Source of the DNA: Silurus meridionalis
Lineage: Eukaryota > Chordata > Actinopteri > Siluriformes > Siluridae
Length of the DNA: 64,000 nt
Assembly (NCBI RefSeq): GCF_014805685.1
Contig: NC_060901.1
Span: 23,505,905-23,569,904, forward strand
Direction of reading: 5' to 3'
Position 1 is the first letter of the stretch; the number at the start of each line of letters is the position of its first letter. Of the stretch, positions 35,176 through 46,342 are shown in pieces. The position numbers and the translations under genes are program-made. Below the pieces are notes generated by a model. That model did no database searches. It worked only from the letters and a program-made list of their open reading frames with translations, and was not told the origin of the DNA.

Positions 35176-35439
35176 TTGTAATTTTATTTCATCTATTTAA
35201 TTTGTGCTAATTTTCTAATTATTCAATCACTATCATAACTATCAGCGTATTGCATTAATTCAATTCATTCTACATTCTATATTTCAATGAATTATAGATT
35301 AACATTATAAAATATTACCTAACTAAACATGCATTTTATTGAAAATTGTATTTATAGAAAAGTTAGCTGTACATGTTCACTATTGTTAATAATAATAATA
35401 TACTGTGTAAATTAAACATTTTTATTGTTTTGCAATGTT

Positions 35440-35575
35440 TTAGGCCCCAGTATCGCCAAGCTGCCACTCTAAGAACCCCTAAACAAGGCTCTTAAACCTC
35501 CGTGCTCCAGGGGCGCTGTATCGAGGTTAAAACCTGCGCTTTGAACTCGGCTTCCTAAAATCGCTGGGATGATCA
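35440..35575 (+). repeat. SINE family S, body fragment
   Basis: CCAAGCTGCCACTCTAAGAA, CAAGGCTCTTAAACCTC and GCTCCAGGGGCGCTGTATC match 40.25 kb and, inverted, 14.9 kb. Confidence 0.75.
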
Positions 35576-35582
35576 TCACTGG

Positions 35583-36345
35583 ATAAAATTCAGCTTGATT
35601 TCCAGCTTACTAGGGACCTGAAGAATATCCATCCTGAAGAAACTAGTGCTGCTCATGCCAGCTCTTTTATGGCTCCCTTACAGTTTACCTACCAGTCACA
35701 GGTTGGCGTCCAGGATGAAGTCCTATATCTACTGCAAAAGGCTCACTCGAGTCTGGCCTCCAACAAAACCATGGTGTAAATGGCTTTCTTCGATTTCTCG
35801 AGTGCATTTAACACCATCCAACCTCTCCCGCTGAGAGAGAAGATGAGAAGAATGCAAGACCAGTCAATGATCTCCTGGGTCACTGCCTGCCTGACAGACA
35901 GACCCCCAGGTTTCACGCCTGGATTCTTGTCTGTCTCAGCACCTGCTGAGCGCCACTGGAGCGCCACAGGGAATCTCCATCTTTTCCTCTACACCCTGCG
36001 CCCCGTAGACTTTCAGGAGGGGTCAAACGTCTGCCTGCTTTGAAAATCAAGTCTGTAGTAACTATAGAACGAGTAGACAAAGGAGTACTACCTGGGAAAC
36101 AATTTGTTGAAGTGGCTCTTCAGTGAGACTAAAACCATAATGGGAGTGGGCTACACGAGAAAGAGGAGCAGAACCAGCCCCATTAGCATCACGGGGCAGG
36201 ACGTTGAAACAACATAAGCTGGATAGAAGGTCAAGCAGGTTAAAGGCCTTGTCCAGGAAAGGAATGAGTTGGGCTCTGCTTTCTGAGGGTCCTTTAATGC
36301 TTGCAACAAGAAATTAAAGATGTTCTACCACATCTAGACATTTTT
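35583..36345 (+). pseudogene. Non-LTR retrotransposon reverse-transcriptase relic (CR1/L2/Rex-like)
   Basis: The translated relic reads PLQFTYQSQVGVQDEVLYLL, an in-frame stop, then FFDFSSAFNTIQP, which is RT motif A around the first catalytic Asp. It continues MISWVTACLTDRPPG and NLHLFLYTL. The region that should carry the FADD/SDD box is absent, and the sequence resumes with ETKTIMGVGYTRKRSRTSPI and later RSFN-like and KMFYH words typical of the thumb. It is inactive. The clade is from memory. Confidence 0.82.
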
Positions 36346-36740
36346 CTTTGAAGCCGTATGATGATGAGGCAGCATCAAAATCAGATACCAAAAATGGTAA
36401 GATTTGCTGATTAGAGTTACGATGGTTTGACTTATAAATATACACGTGTTCTTGCAATTTTCATGCGAGAAAAGTAACGCACTTTCTTTGGAGCTCAGAA
36501 ATTTTAAATCATGACATTTCCAGCCCAGAGTCCTGATCTAAACTTGATCAAAAATCTAGGGGTGTCATTTTTTTATTAACATCGTATTATTATTAATATT
36601 TAAGCTTTATGTCTGCTTAGTTTAAATGTAAAAAAAAAAAAGATAAATATAAAAAAATATATATATAAATTAAATTTATATCAATTTTTATTATATCCAT
36701 TAAATTGGTAAAAAATTGAACTGGTTAAAAAAAATTTATC

Positions 36741-36786
36741 AATGGAAAAATTCAATTAAATAGTTTACATTTGTTAGACCCCATTT
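36741..36786 (-). repeat. Right arm of ~46-bp inverted repeat
   Basis: AATAGTTTACATTTGTTAGA then CCCC is the reverse complement of the arm at 35129. Confidence 0.92.
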
Positions 36787-37075
36787 GGTTAATACAGATG
36801 TGTATATAAGTGTGTGTGGGCTATTAGTATTTTTTTTACATTTAATATTTTATTTTCTAAAGATATTTTATACTTAACTGTTCTACTTATTTCTATATAT
36901 GCATTAAAGAAACACAAATATTTATTTATTATTCAATTGGAATTCAGGATTTTGTCCTTTTAAGGGAAAGTCTTGGAGCTGTCCACACAAAAATCTGAAA
37001 GTGGCAGCAAAGTGCGAGACGGAGACTAAACAAACTTGCGGTCTTCCTCTTAATATGTTCGTGAGGGAACCCGGG

Positions 37076-37728
37076 TTTTAACTATAGTCCTGCACCAAAA
37101 TGGTTCAGTTTGACCAAATGTATCGTAACACCCCTAATAATGTTAGCTGTTATTTTTTTTTCTATTGTTTTTTTAATATTTGCCAGGACTTTAAAACTAC
37201 AGAACCATTGCTGCAAATGGTTCAGGATTTCAATAATATCCATATTCAACCTGTGCCCAAAATAAAGGAGAACAACAACCCAGTTTGAGGATAAAACAAG
37301 ATCTAAAGCACCGCAACTGTTTTCGATCGAGGAGCTTTTCGTTAATGTTTCTTTTTCCTCGTCCTCTCGGAGGCTTGTAGTTTGCTTTATTGGTGCGATA
37401 GGTGTCGGCGCTGCTTTTCACGAGCTCGGCAAATCGGCGTGATTGATTTCGCTAATTAAATATAAGCTCTGAACCGGAGCCGGCACTCTTTCCACGATTT
37501 CGATACGCCTGGCGTTTCGATGTGGAAATGACGAACAATAATTAATTGTGTAATATAACAACAGACACGGTGGTTAATTGTGCTTCGGCTCCTGCACTAA
37601 AAACCGTACGGGGCTGAGGGGAACAAAATGGAACAGTCCGCTGATGTTCCTGATGTTTTCTGAGAACCTAATTTCAATCAAATGAAGCATCCGGTAACAA
37701 AAAAAATAAAAGAAATAAAAAAACTTAC
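37076..37728. other. Exon-flanking intron, no repeat seen; candidate conserved non-coding sequence
   Basis: The part at 37270-37600 has even composition and several homeodomain-like TAATTA words (CTAATTAAAT, AATAATTAATTG). It lies just downstream, in transcript sense, of the 165-nt exon. Inference only. Confidence 0.4.
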
Positions 37729-37893
37729 CTTTCGTGCCACGTGAAGGTCGAAGAACGGCTTGTTCCTGACGCTGAAAGGCTCCTTGGTCTTGTCGATTTG
37801 GCCCATCTTGATTTTCTCGGAGCGAGGGAAGATGATTTCCTTCTCGATACACAGCAGGCGTCTGCTGAAGTCGCACTGGCCCACCGGCTGGCC
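37729..37893 (-). CDS. rngtt: rngtt exon, between motifs IIIa and IV (165 nt)
   Basis: The acceptor is TCTCGGCAG/GGC and the donor AAG/GTAAGT, giving exactly 55 codons, phase 0/0. It begins [20 protein letters not shown] and ends [18 protein letters not shown]. The family equivalent runs from the Q-P-V-G segment through the [11 protein letters not shown] block, a well-conserved stretch of metazoan capping enzymes linking motifs IIIa and IV. It is the largest exon in the window. The acceptor has a weaker polypyrimidine tract than the other acceptors, with a TTAAT element that could be a branch site. The frame is open; the overlapping ATG inside it is not a start. Confidence 0.97.
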
Positions 37894-38180
37894 CTGCCGA
37901 GACGAACCGATATTAATTTCATTTCACGGCTAATGGTTCGGGCTTCAAGTAATTAGCTTACGCTTAGAAGGGAGTAAAAATATATATATAATTACACACC
38001 GAGACGCATCTGCACTAACATATCGCTTTTAATTTGCTTTCAGCATGACAACACTTTTACACAGCCGAAGCAAATACGGCAGAAAGCGTACGTGTGGTCT
38101 TCTCTTCAGTACACTAATTACGTTTGACGTGCATTTGTTTACTCCTTGGCTTATAATCATCGTAGGAACAAACTTGTAGG
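37894..38180. other. Intron flank, no feature seen
   Basis: Upstream side of the 165-nt exon; contains a TATATATA run at 37980-37990. Confidence 0.6.
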
Positions 38181-38181
38181 T

Positions 38182-38705
38182 GCTAGAGATGGTAAGATTC
38201 AACGATTCGCATAAATATATTAATTATAATTAAAATTAAAAAAGATGTTACAAGTTGAGCCAACTTGTAGCGTGAGCATCGTTCTGAACGTTTGCATGCA
38301 AAAAAAAAAAAAATGCATTTCTATATAATGCGCTATAATTTTATTATTCAGAAAGTGATCAAAGATTCCTGATCAATATTTTATAAGTAGATCGATTTCT
38401 CCTCGGCGTGTCCTGGGAGTCCCATAGACTATAGATTAACATGGCAGAGGTAGAGCTGCAACCTCCTGGAGACAGAACAAGAAACTACACTTTACACTAC
38501 AAAAGGCCTGTTTGTGAAACGTCCCTGCGTTCGAAATCAAAAGGCACTTAAGCACATTTATGATTTGCTGTCACGTTGCGTTGAATCGAAATCGGATCGT
38601 GTCGGTAGCTGCTTAGTACGTTCCTTTAGTGCATCGTATCGTTAAAGAGGCATCGAGATGCGAATCGCATCGGCCTTAGTTATGGAGATGCGCATCCCTA
38701 ATAGT
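38182..38705 (-). mobile_element. Dispersed repeat F, long inverted copy (possible hAT-like MITE)
   Basis: The ends TAGAGATGGTAAGATTC and (reverse) TAGGGATGCGCATCTCC suggest a short TIR of the TAGGGATG hAT type. The interior is the reverse of the F core (AACATGGCAGAGGTAGAGCT). No clear 8-bp target duplication was seen. Confidence 0.6.
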
Positions 38706-39620
38706 CACTTGTACAGTGAGTTATTTATCTACACTTAGTACCCCATTAAGAAAAACAGAATTCAAGAAATCTTGTGCTCGGGTGCTATGAAAACACAAAG
38801 TAAAGTCTTAAAAAACAAAGAAAGGGAATAAAACCTCACCCAGACACACTGACTGAACAGAAGTTAAGCTGGAGATGACCTCATGACCTCTTGGTTCATT
38901 ACCAGACATGCAAACTTAGTCGTATTTGCTCTACGTGTGTGAGAGACTTAACAATTAACCACAGCTTTTAATCAATCACTGTCTCTAATCAATCACTGTG
39001 GTGGCAGCCGTCTCCATGGCAACCCCCAGCAGTCTCGCGCCTGCTCTCCGGTGACCCTTGGGGACGACTTTTGACCGGCGGCCAGAATACGTGGTTGACG
39101 CTTGACGAGGGGAACGACAGCTTGTGTGCTCAGAGACACGGGCAGATGCAAATGCAGACAGGAGCAATATCACATTATACACCATTCCTGCTCATCACCT
39201 TTTATTCCTCCGAGACTTTCGATAATGCTAATGGTTGTTAAATATGCATGGATATAATAAGCTAATGCGTGGATATGAGGAGCAAAATATCTGCACTGTC
39301 CAATCGGGTGATCTCAAAATGTATCCAATCTGTCGCATCCTTTTTTTTTACCATAGTGGATATTTTAAGAACCGTGCCCAGGATTGCTGTTTTTGGCCGA
39401 CAGAAAGTGGAGCCCGATGTGCTCTTTTTTGCTGATGGACCTCACCCGAGTCAAAGTTTTGGGTCTTGGGGATTTTATAGGGTGTGTGAGCTTAAAACCA
39501 GGCTTCTCATTTGGATTCTCAGATAAAAAAAAATCACTTTCCCACCAAAGACCCACAATTCACTGGATGTTTTTTGTTTTCTGCACCATTGTCTAATGTT
39601 TTCAGTTTAAACAAGATATG
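38706..39620. other. No gene or clear repeat seen; contains an RFX-like motif
   Basis: Ordinary intron; short overlapping ORFs without domains. For the motif see 39010-39023. Confidence 0.55.
39010..39023. promoter_or_regulatory. Candidate RFX X-box
   Basis: GTCTCCATGGCAAC is an imperfect palindrome of RFX half sites (GTYNCC-AT-RGYAAC). A motif match alone does not show function. Confidence 0.35.
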
Positions 39621-39624
39621 GACC

Positions 39625-39740
39625 ACTATATGGACAAAAAGATTGACCTTTCCTGCGATATGTGTTTCTTCTCCAAACTGTTACACAAGCTGGAGGCACA
39701 CAATTGTATACGATGTCTTTGGATGCAGGATTAAAAAAAA
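39625..39740 (+). mobile_element. Family A MITE, 5' fragment
   Basis: CCACTATATGGACAAAAAGA, then CTGGAGGCACACAATTGTAT, ending in a poly(A). Confidence 0.75.
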
Positions 39741-39744
39741 AAAA

Positions 39745-40246
39745 AAAAAACTTTCTTTTTGCAAAATGTGAGACATTTTGTCTTTGTTTATATTTATTTA
39801 AAAAATCCTCTCATAGCTGTAGGCTGATGCTATCTTAAGTTTGTAATCTTAACCAGTCTGAAAATTCATGAGGTTCATGTCTAACGATCTGACGGCATTT
39901 CGAATTCAGCACAGTGCAGCCGCCACCGTGAGGCGCCTCCGTGAGGCGATGGATCGACGGGATCGATCCATCTTCTCAGGAAAGAACAAGTTGGAGGGGT
40001 TTCCCGATACACGGGTACAGCGGGTTGAGGGGAATCATTCTCTTACTGCAATCGGTGTGCTTTTATAGATCAAGAAATAAATTTGTACATTAACACTACA
40101 TGAACACTGAAAATGAGAGAAATGGACAGGGGGGGTATTGCTATGAAAAAACAAAAACAACAAAAAAAAGGAATATCCGTTACACAAGTCAAGGGGCATT
40201 GCAACGATTAATAATGCTTGGAGGGACATTGAGGACGTCTTTGGCG
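39745..40246. other. No gene or clear repeat seen
   Basis: Ordinary intron. Confidence 0.55.
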
Positions 40247-40385
40247 CCTGTGAGAAAGTCCAAGCTCCAACCTCCGCCAAGTTGCCCCTGTTGGGCCCTT
40301 AAGCAAGGCCCCTAAACCTCTCAGCTCCAGGGGTGCTGTATCATGGCTGACCCTGCGCTCTGACACCAGCATCCTAACATTACTA
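40247..40385 (+). repeat. SINE family S, body
   Basis: CGCCAAGTTGCCCCTGTTGG, TTAAGCAAGGCCCCTAAACC and GCTCCAGGGGTGCTGTATCA, with the head missing. Confidence 0.8.
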
Positions 40386-40590
40386 GGAAGACGCAGCTCT
40401 ACCTCTGCCATGTTAATCTGTATTCTATGCGACTCTCAGGACGCCCCTCGGTCTCCGTAGCGTTTTGATACGTTCCTGTTCACGTATCGGCGCTAAGAGA
40501 ACGCGCTCGAGAAGCGGTTTAGCAAAGAGAAATCGATTCGCATATCACATATCGGTCACTTTGCAAATAATAAAGTATAGGGTAGTATCT
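40386..40590 (+). repeat. Dispersed repeat F
   Basis: GCAGCTCTACCTCTGCCATG, TAATCTGTATTCTATGCGAC, ATCGGTCACTTTGCAAATAA. Confidence 0.82.
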
Positions 40591-40594
40591 ACTT

Positions 40595-41440
40595 ATTATA
40601 TATATATATATAAAGAAATCTTTTATTACCGATGCAAATATGTTAAAAAGCGATGCACAGTGACACAAATGGTTCTGACGCACAACTTTTAATGATGGTC
40701 TTAAAGCAAACACGAGTGACTTGTATGAACGCGGAACTGGCGGAAATGCGACCATAATGCAGGATCTGTCTAATTGTAAAGAAAGTGTAAAAATAAATAA
40801 ATACAAATAAATACAAATTAAAGCCTGCTGCCTGGAATAAAGTCCAGCACTGTAATACATTTCTTTTCGCCTGATTGCTCGCCGCTTCCTTGAGCGATGC
40901 TACACGTGACGGGAGCTTTGTTCGATTTGAAATAAGAAATTAAAAAAAAAAAAAAAAACTCAAACATGCTGCACCAGGAGACCAGGAGCATACTGTGGAA
41001 GGAGATTTCCACCTGGAATTAAACTGCATTTTTAAAAAAATATATAAAAACATTCCGATTAGTCTTTCCCCCCGTTTTCACCATAATTAAGAAAACTCCC
41101 GCTGGAGATAAGCAGTGCAGAAGTAAACGTGCCAAGCTGTAGCTGTTCTTTCAAAACTTTCAAAACTATAGCCTGAGGTCCGTGTTAACCGCAAGAGGGT
41201 TCGGAAATCGCTGGCTGGATTTAACAAGAATACAAAAACATCCACAGCAACTTGAAAACCTCTCCAATTTAAAGTTCTAAGTTCTCCAGGTTTTGGGTTC
41301 CTCAAATCGAAAACGCACAACCGGGGACCAAAACACAGGCCTGGAGGTGCCGAGCCACCCCAAAGGTTGGTGAATAGGGTTTGGAGCTCTACTGTGTGTT
41401 TGAGTTTCTGTGACGCATCTGTTTAAAAGAGTGCGCATCA
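40595..41440. other. No gene or clear repeat seen
   Basis: Includes a TATATA run at 40599-40612 and poly(A) at 40942-40958. Confidence 0.55.
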
Positions 41441-41444
41441 GATT

Positions 41445-41915
41445 TAGAAATAATAATTTGTGACCAGTATTTTACTTGTAGATCGATTTCTTCTCGCTGA
41501 ACTGTTTCTCGAGCGCGGTTTCTCAGCTACGTGAATACGACGCGGCACAGCGTTACGGAGGCCACGGCGTGTCCCGAGAGTCACAAAGAATACAGATTAA
41601 CATGGCAGAGGCAGAGCTGTAACTTCCTGGAGACGGAACAGGAAACGAACGTCTGGTTTCCTTTCATCTTTTTTCTTTGTTGCACTACAAAGGCGTGTTT
41701 GTGAAAGGGGGCGTGTGTTAGAAGTCACTTAAGTAAAATGATGATTTGCTGTTTGTCGGAAACAAAGAAAGTCAAATGAACTCTGTACGTTATTGAATTG
41801 CGGAGCATCATATTTGTTGGATGCTTCGTGAATCGTAAAGGCATCGGAAGCTGCTTCACGAGTATCTTTAATGTACCGTATCGTTGGCGATGCCTCGAGA
41901 CGCGAATCGATTGTG
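41445..41915 (-). repeat. Dispersed repeat F, inverted copy
   Basis: GTAGATCGATTTCTTCTCGC, AACATGGCAGAGGCAGAGCT and the GATGCCTCGAGACGCGAATC end, parallel to 38.2-38.7 kb. Confidence 0.78.
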
Positions 41916-42585
41916 AAGATCTTTAATAAATCGTGTACAACTTTGTGGTAACAGTCTGGGGAGGAACCACAGGCTTCGGAGTCCCCCGAACCGAAACGTG
42001 CCAAAAATGACTGAATGAAATGAACGAATGAGGGAAATTTGGAGTGCGTTATGTACGTCCAAGTATGAGATCGAGGAGACAGCCTGGCACCGGATTAGCC
42101 AAAAAAAAAAAAAAAAAGGCGAACAGATCGATATGACGCTAAGCACATGATCGGCATCCCAGGTGGCTGTGGACTTTTCTATTGATCATTCACGTGTGAC
42201 CGAGGCTTATAAAAGCACTAAGACAATCGTTTCGATAATAATCTCAGACTGGAAGACCGCTGAACTATGGTTCTTTTGTCTTTGTTTTTTTTAATAGAAA
42301 AACCGATTCGGCTATTGTGCGAAACAGAGAATAACTTAGTTGGTCTTAATGCGTATAAACGAGCTGCGAGCACAAATGGAAAAATCAGCCTGAGGAAAAG
42401 AAAAAATCCATGACGAAGAAAAGGACAAGGCTATCGATGGCATGCTAAGCACATGATCAGACTCCCTGGTGGCTGCTCACTCCGTATTGATCGTGTAGTT
42501 GTCCTGCAAAAGGGCTGCTTGTTCGCCTTTGAGCCACCTCTCTTTTTTTTGGGGTTGGGGGGGTGAGGAAAAACGTTCAACAGGC
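41916..42585. other. No gene or clear repeat seen
   Basis: Poly(A) at 42101-42117. Ordinary intron. Confidence 0.55.
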
Positions 42586-42589
42586 CACG

Positions 42590-42835
42590 ACTAGTAGACT
42601 CGGACCTTTTCCAGCATGACAAAGCCAGCTCTCCTTGAAGATATAGGTAGAGATTGGAGTGGAAGATCCCCTGCCATAGAGCTTTGACCTCAGCCCTATT
42701 CAGTTCAAAAAATCTAGTGGAACATCTTCCCAGAAGACTGGAGATTATTATAACAGTAAATGGAGACTCAATGTGCAACTGGATATTCAAAACAACCAAC
42801 AGTCTTATGGTTGCACAAAAATTTGTCCATATTGA
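42590..42835 (+). mobile_element. Family A MITE, 3' half
   Basis: TTTTCCAGCATGACAAAGCC, GACCTCAGCCCTATTCAG and CTAGTGGAACATCTTCCCAG, ending TTTGTCCATATTGAGT. Confidence 0.8.
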
Positions 42836-43567
42836 GTACTTATCATCGAGAAGTTCACTGTTGCGCCCATCAGCAAAAAAACGTGAGCCTGGACTAATTT
42901 CGACAAACGTGCGACTTTCCCTGGTTCACGCGGCTTTAGTTATGGCGCTTTATATAATCCCCACTTGAACTCGTCGACCGAACTCGAGTAACCTGCGAGC
43001 TCTGGAGAAAATCTAACGCAAGACGGATCAATTAACTGAAATGAGAATCTAAAGCGAGAGGGAAAAAAAAGGTAATGGGTTTTGAATTGAAGTCAACGAA
43101 AAAAAAAGGGTAAATACATGCTAATCCAAGGGACGCGTTAATCAATATGGAAATGCGGGATGTAAAGGAAAGCTTGTTCGGATGAATAAAAACGATTAAT
43201 TAACTCGCTGTGAACGCGGAGGTGTGAAGTAACGTGCTACTTTTTAACGTTTAATTGAGTCCGCATTTTTAAGAGTAGGTTAAACTGGTCTAAACACAGT
43301 TTTTTGGCGCTTTCGGTTTTAAACGATCGCGGTTAGCGATAACGGCACCCTTGGCCTTCTCTTCATTTAAATATTTCTCCTTATCTTTTCCTTTCATCAT
43401 ATCCAAAGTATCTCGCTTCTTCATTAGTCTTCTCATTAGAGACTCTATTACTCTTCCTCGAGTAACTTTAAACATCATTACTTTGACGGTTCTTTGAGTC
43501 ATTCTTTTAATAAGTAGCTAATTATTGGCTACTCCAACCACCAGTATTTGAACACCTGCATGGTTCT
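42836..43567. other. No gene or clear repeat seen
   Basis: AT-rich intron. Confidence 0.55.
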
Positions 43568-44022
43568 CAATGGTGGACAGTCATGAAGTAAATGTAATTC
43601 GTTACTGTACTTAAGTAGCGATTATGTTTCGGGGGAGACTTTTTCTTTGACTTTAGCAGTTCGGCGTCAGTTCAACAGCAAGCAGAACATTTTAAGAGGA
43701 ATAACTGATGGAAGAAACTCCAGACTCGAACTCGCCACATCACCCGTGGCCTCATGATCATTCAAACAGATATCAGTGTTTGACTCATTAACATCATTCT
43801 ATTAATAGATCAGTGTGCTGAAGAGTCTTTTCACATAAACTGAGTCGCATAGTGTCTTGAGACAAAAATGATAATGGGAACATTATAGCCATAATAAATC
43901 ATAGTACTGTGGACACTTGAGTTCATTTCAGTACTCAAGTGAATGTTTTACCGAGTGGATCTCTACTCTACGATCTACGGCTTCAACTCAAGGACATGGT
44001 TTGGATTCTTCGCCCACCACTG
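43568..44022 (+). mobile_element. Dispersed repeat D, ~455 bp with short TIRs
   Basis: Begins TGGTGGACAGTCATGAAGTA and ends TTCTTCGCCCACCACTGG. The two ends are inverted matches (GGTGGAC / GTGGGCG). Fragments occur at 6.1-6.25 and 60.0 kb. Non-autonomous. Confidence 0.62.
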
Positions 44023-44029
44023 GTGATTC

Positions 44030-44344
44030 TTCCCCGAATTTGGATTGTATGGGACGTCCGGTTGTAGCGTGAAATTTTCCCTCCACGTGAACTAGGAGGT
44101 CCAAACCTGTTCCAGCATCACTATGCCCCTGTGCACAAAGCCAGCTCCATGAACATATGCCTTACAAGGGTGGAAATGGAAAATCTCTTACTACAGAGCT
44201 CAAAACTCTACTGAACCCCTTTTGAATGAGCACAAATTTCCACAAAATCCAGTCGAACATCTTTCCGGGACGAGTGGAGGCTTATATAATAGCAAATGAG
44301 GACTAAATGCTTAGGTGTCCACAAACTTTTTCCATATAGTGAAT
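44030..44344 (+). mobile_element. Family A MITE
   Basis: GTCCAAACCTGTTCCAGCAT, TGCCCCTGTGCACAAAGCCA and the 3' end GGTGTCCACAAACTTTTTCC then ATATAGTG. Its last bases form the target of the next element. Confidence 0.85.
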
Positions 44345-44787
44345 CAGGGCTGCAACAACTAATCGATAACGGCAAGATAACACAGCCGCTTCCCGAATCA
44401 CGGATGAAGGTGTAACATCAGCAAACGAAAACTGTATAATCCTCATCATGTAAAATGGTATAGTTCAATGAAGTGCTATTGTGTAAACGGTCGACTTGCC
44501 ATCTGCAATTATTATTAAAAACGATACGAATGTTGATTTACGCAAATTATTTCATATTCAATTGCTGTATTGTTTCATTTTTGGACAGAAAGAAACAATC
44601 CAGCATGAGTGGATTTGTTCTAAGAAGAAATCCCCCATAAACTCCTCAACAAGAAGCTACTATAAGCTTTAAAAAAATGTCAACCTCGAAGAAAAAATTG
44701 GATCAATCAAAAAATAGTAATAAATAAATAAATAATAATAATCGTCCGATTAATCGATTATCAAAATAATCGTTAGTTGCAGCCCTA
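44345..44787. mobile_element. hAT-like MITE with TIRs and target duplication
   Basis: Left end CAGGGCTGCAACAACTAATC and right end (reverse) TAGGGCTGCAACTAACGATT. The flanks TAGTGAAT and CAGTGAAT give a 7/8-matching 8-bp target duplication, the size expected for hAT. The interior is AT-rich and non-coding. Confidence 0.86.
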
Positions 44788-45958
44788 CAGTGAATATATT
44801 CAAGTACACAAACACAAAAAAAGTTTTTCGAGACACTATTTTGAACACAGGTACTCTGTAATCATGTCATATTAAAGCCAGTCAGGCAAGTACTGGAAAA
44901 ACATCTCGATTTTTACGATTCTTTTATAAATGAGTGGATTTCAATGCAGGACCATTAAGGGCGATTTGGCTCAGTCTGCTTGTCAGTCTGCGAACGCATT
45001 CGCTGCACTTAGGCTACTGTTTACTCTGAGCTTTTCTTCGGCTGGCGCTAAATAATTAATACCAACCACACACTTTGTGAAAGGGTCACGTTGGAAACGT
45101 GGCGTTTCTGGCTCTTAACCGAGTTAAACCAAAAGACGCTAACAGAAGAACTTACTACTTGTACTAGGTGAATGATTCAAGCGTCAAAGCTGTCCATGTT
45201 CCTCTGCTCACCTTTTTCGATGTTGTACAATGTTGAGGTGAAAATTGGAACTGCAATAATAAGCCATAACAATGGAAGGCCCAAAGGGGCAAGGACCGTG
45301 CTGCCCCTATGCTTGTACTATACTAACGTTTTCAGTGGAGAAGCAGCAGCAGAATGGAGAGTTGAAATGGTTGAAATGACAATAAAAACAACTTTTTGTG
45401 ATAAACAGCATTTTAGAGGGGGTTTCATCAATAACATTGACATTTTTAACCCCAGCAAATGTAGATGAGCACTGTGGCATTGTGGGCAGATGATCTACAG
45501 TGGCAGGATGTGACCAGAAAAAACTATTAGCAAATACCATGGTTATAGAATGGTGATTAAAGAAAACCAAAGCTGAAGCTTCTCTTGACAGACAGAGGAA
45601 CTTAAGATATCTACAGCTTCCTCGTATTTCTTCATGAAGCCTTGATTTAATAGTAGGTCACGTAGGACTGGATTAGATTAAACTTTTTTTTCCAATCAGT
45701 TAACAAGAAAAAATAATTTGTTCAGGAACTTCAGCTACGAGTGAATGGGGAACGCCAAAATATTGGACCACACACGACCATAGGATTGGTTGGACGGCTC
45801 TTTCATGCCATTCGAGAAAACGAAAAACAGTGATAGTAACTCCATGTTGGGGATGGATAAATGGTTATATATCGTTTGGAAGCTCGCTTGGTCAGATTTC
45901 AGGACTTGTAAATTAGACGTTCATCCCAAAATGATGAAACGTTAAAAAGCCAGGACAC
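44788..45958. other. No gene or clear repeat seen
   Basis: Ordinary intron. The ORFs at 45172-45570 overlap on both strands and have no domain. Confidence 0.6.
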
Positions 45959-45959
45959 A

Positions 45960-46342
45960 TGAACATTGTAATGAACACTTTATGGATTCCTACAGATTAA
46001 TGAGGTTCTTCCTCAAACCTTTGAAATGTGCTAGCATTTTCCCTTCACCTGAACTAGGAGACCTAAACCTGTCCTAGCATGATGATGCCCCTGTGCACAA
46101 AGCCGGCACCATGAAGCTATGCTTTCCATGGGTTAAAGTGGAAGATCTCCTGCTTCAATTGGGATGAATTGGAACAGCACGCTAGGCCTCCTCACATCAC
46201 CTACTGTACATAAGTAACTGACTTGTGGCTAATTAAACACAAATCTCCACAACCAAACTCAAATTTCTGGTGGAACATCGTCCCAGAAGAGTGGAGCTTA
46301 TTATAACAGCGATTGGGGGATTTAATGTGGAATCGGATGAAC
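45960..46342 (+). mobile_element. Family A MITE
   Basis: TTCACCTGAACTAGGAGACC, GATGCCCCTGTGCACAAAGC and TCGTCCCAGAAGAGTGGAGC. The TIRs are missing. Confidence 0.82.

Larger units (their letters stand above)
34893..37075. mobile_element. Compound block: repeat G arms, inverted repeats, SINE piece and LINE relic
   Basis: Outer inverted matches occur at about 35018-35050 and 36985-37025 (CTGCCACTTCCGATTTTT versus the reverse of AAATCTGAAAGTGGCAGC). A stronger inverted pair lies at 35129-35175 and 36741-36786. Repeat G sequence is at 34895-34990 and inverted at 37003-37060. The interior carries a SINE S body piece and a reverse-transcriptase relic. Confidence 0.65.
14638..37728 (-). other. rngtt: rngtt intron, 23.1 kb
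   Basis: It lies between the 165-nt and 69-nt exons (phase 0). It contains purine tracts, CA and GA microsatellites, about nine family A copies, three other decayed Tc1-type elements, SINEs and a compound inverted-repeat block with a LINE relic. The longest stretch in which I see no repeat is about 29.3-31.0 kb. Confidence 0.93.

Noticed and set aside
35646..36043. Two ORFs as an independent host gene
   Set aside because: They read as a non-LTR reverse transcriptase with an in-frame stop and missing catalytic box, so a retroelement relic.
37741..37956. Plus-strand ORF over the 165-nt exon
   Set aside because: Antisense shadow of the rngtt coding strand.
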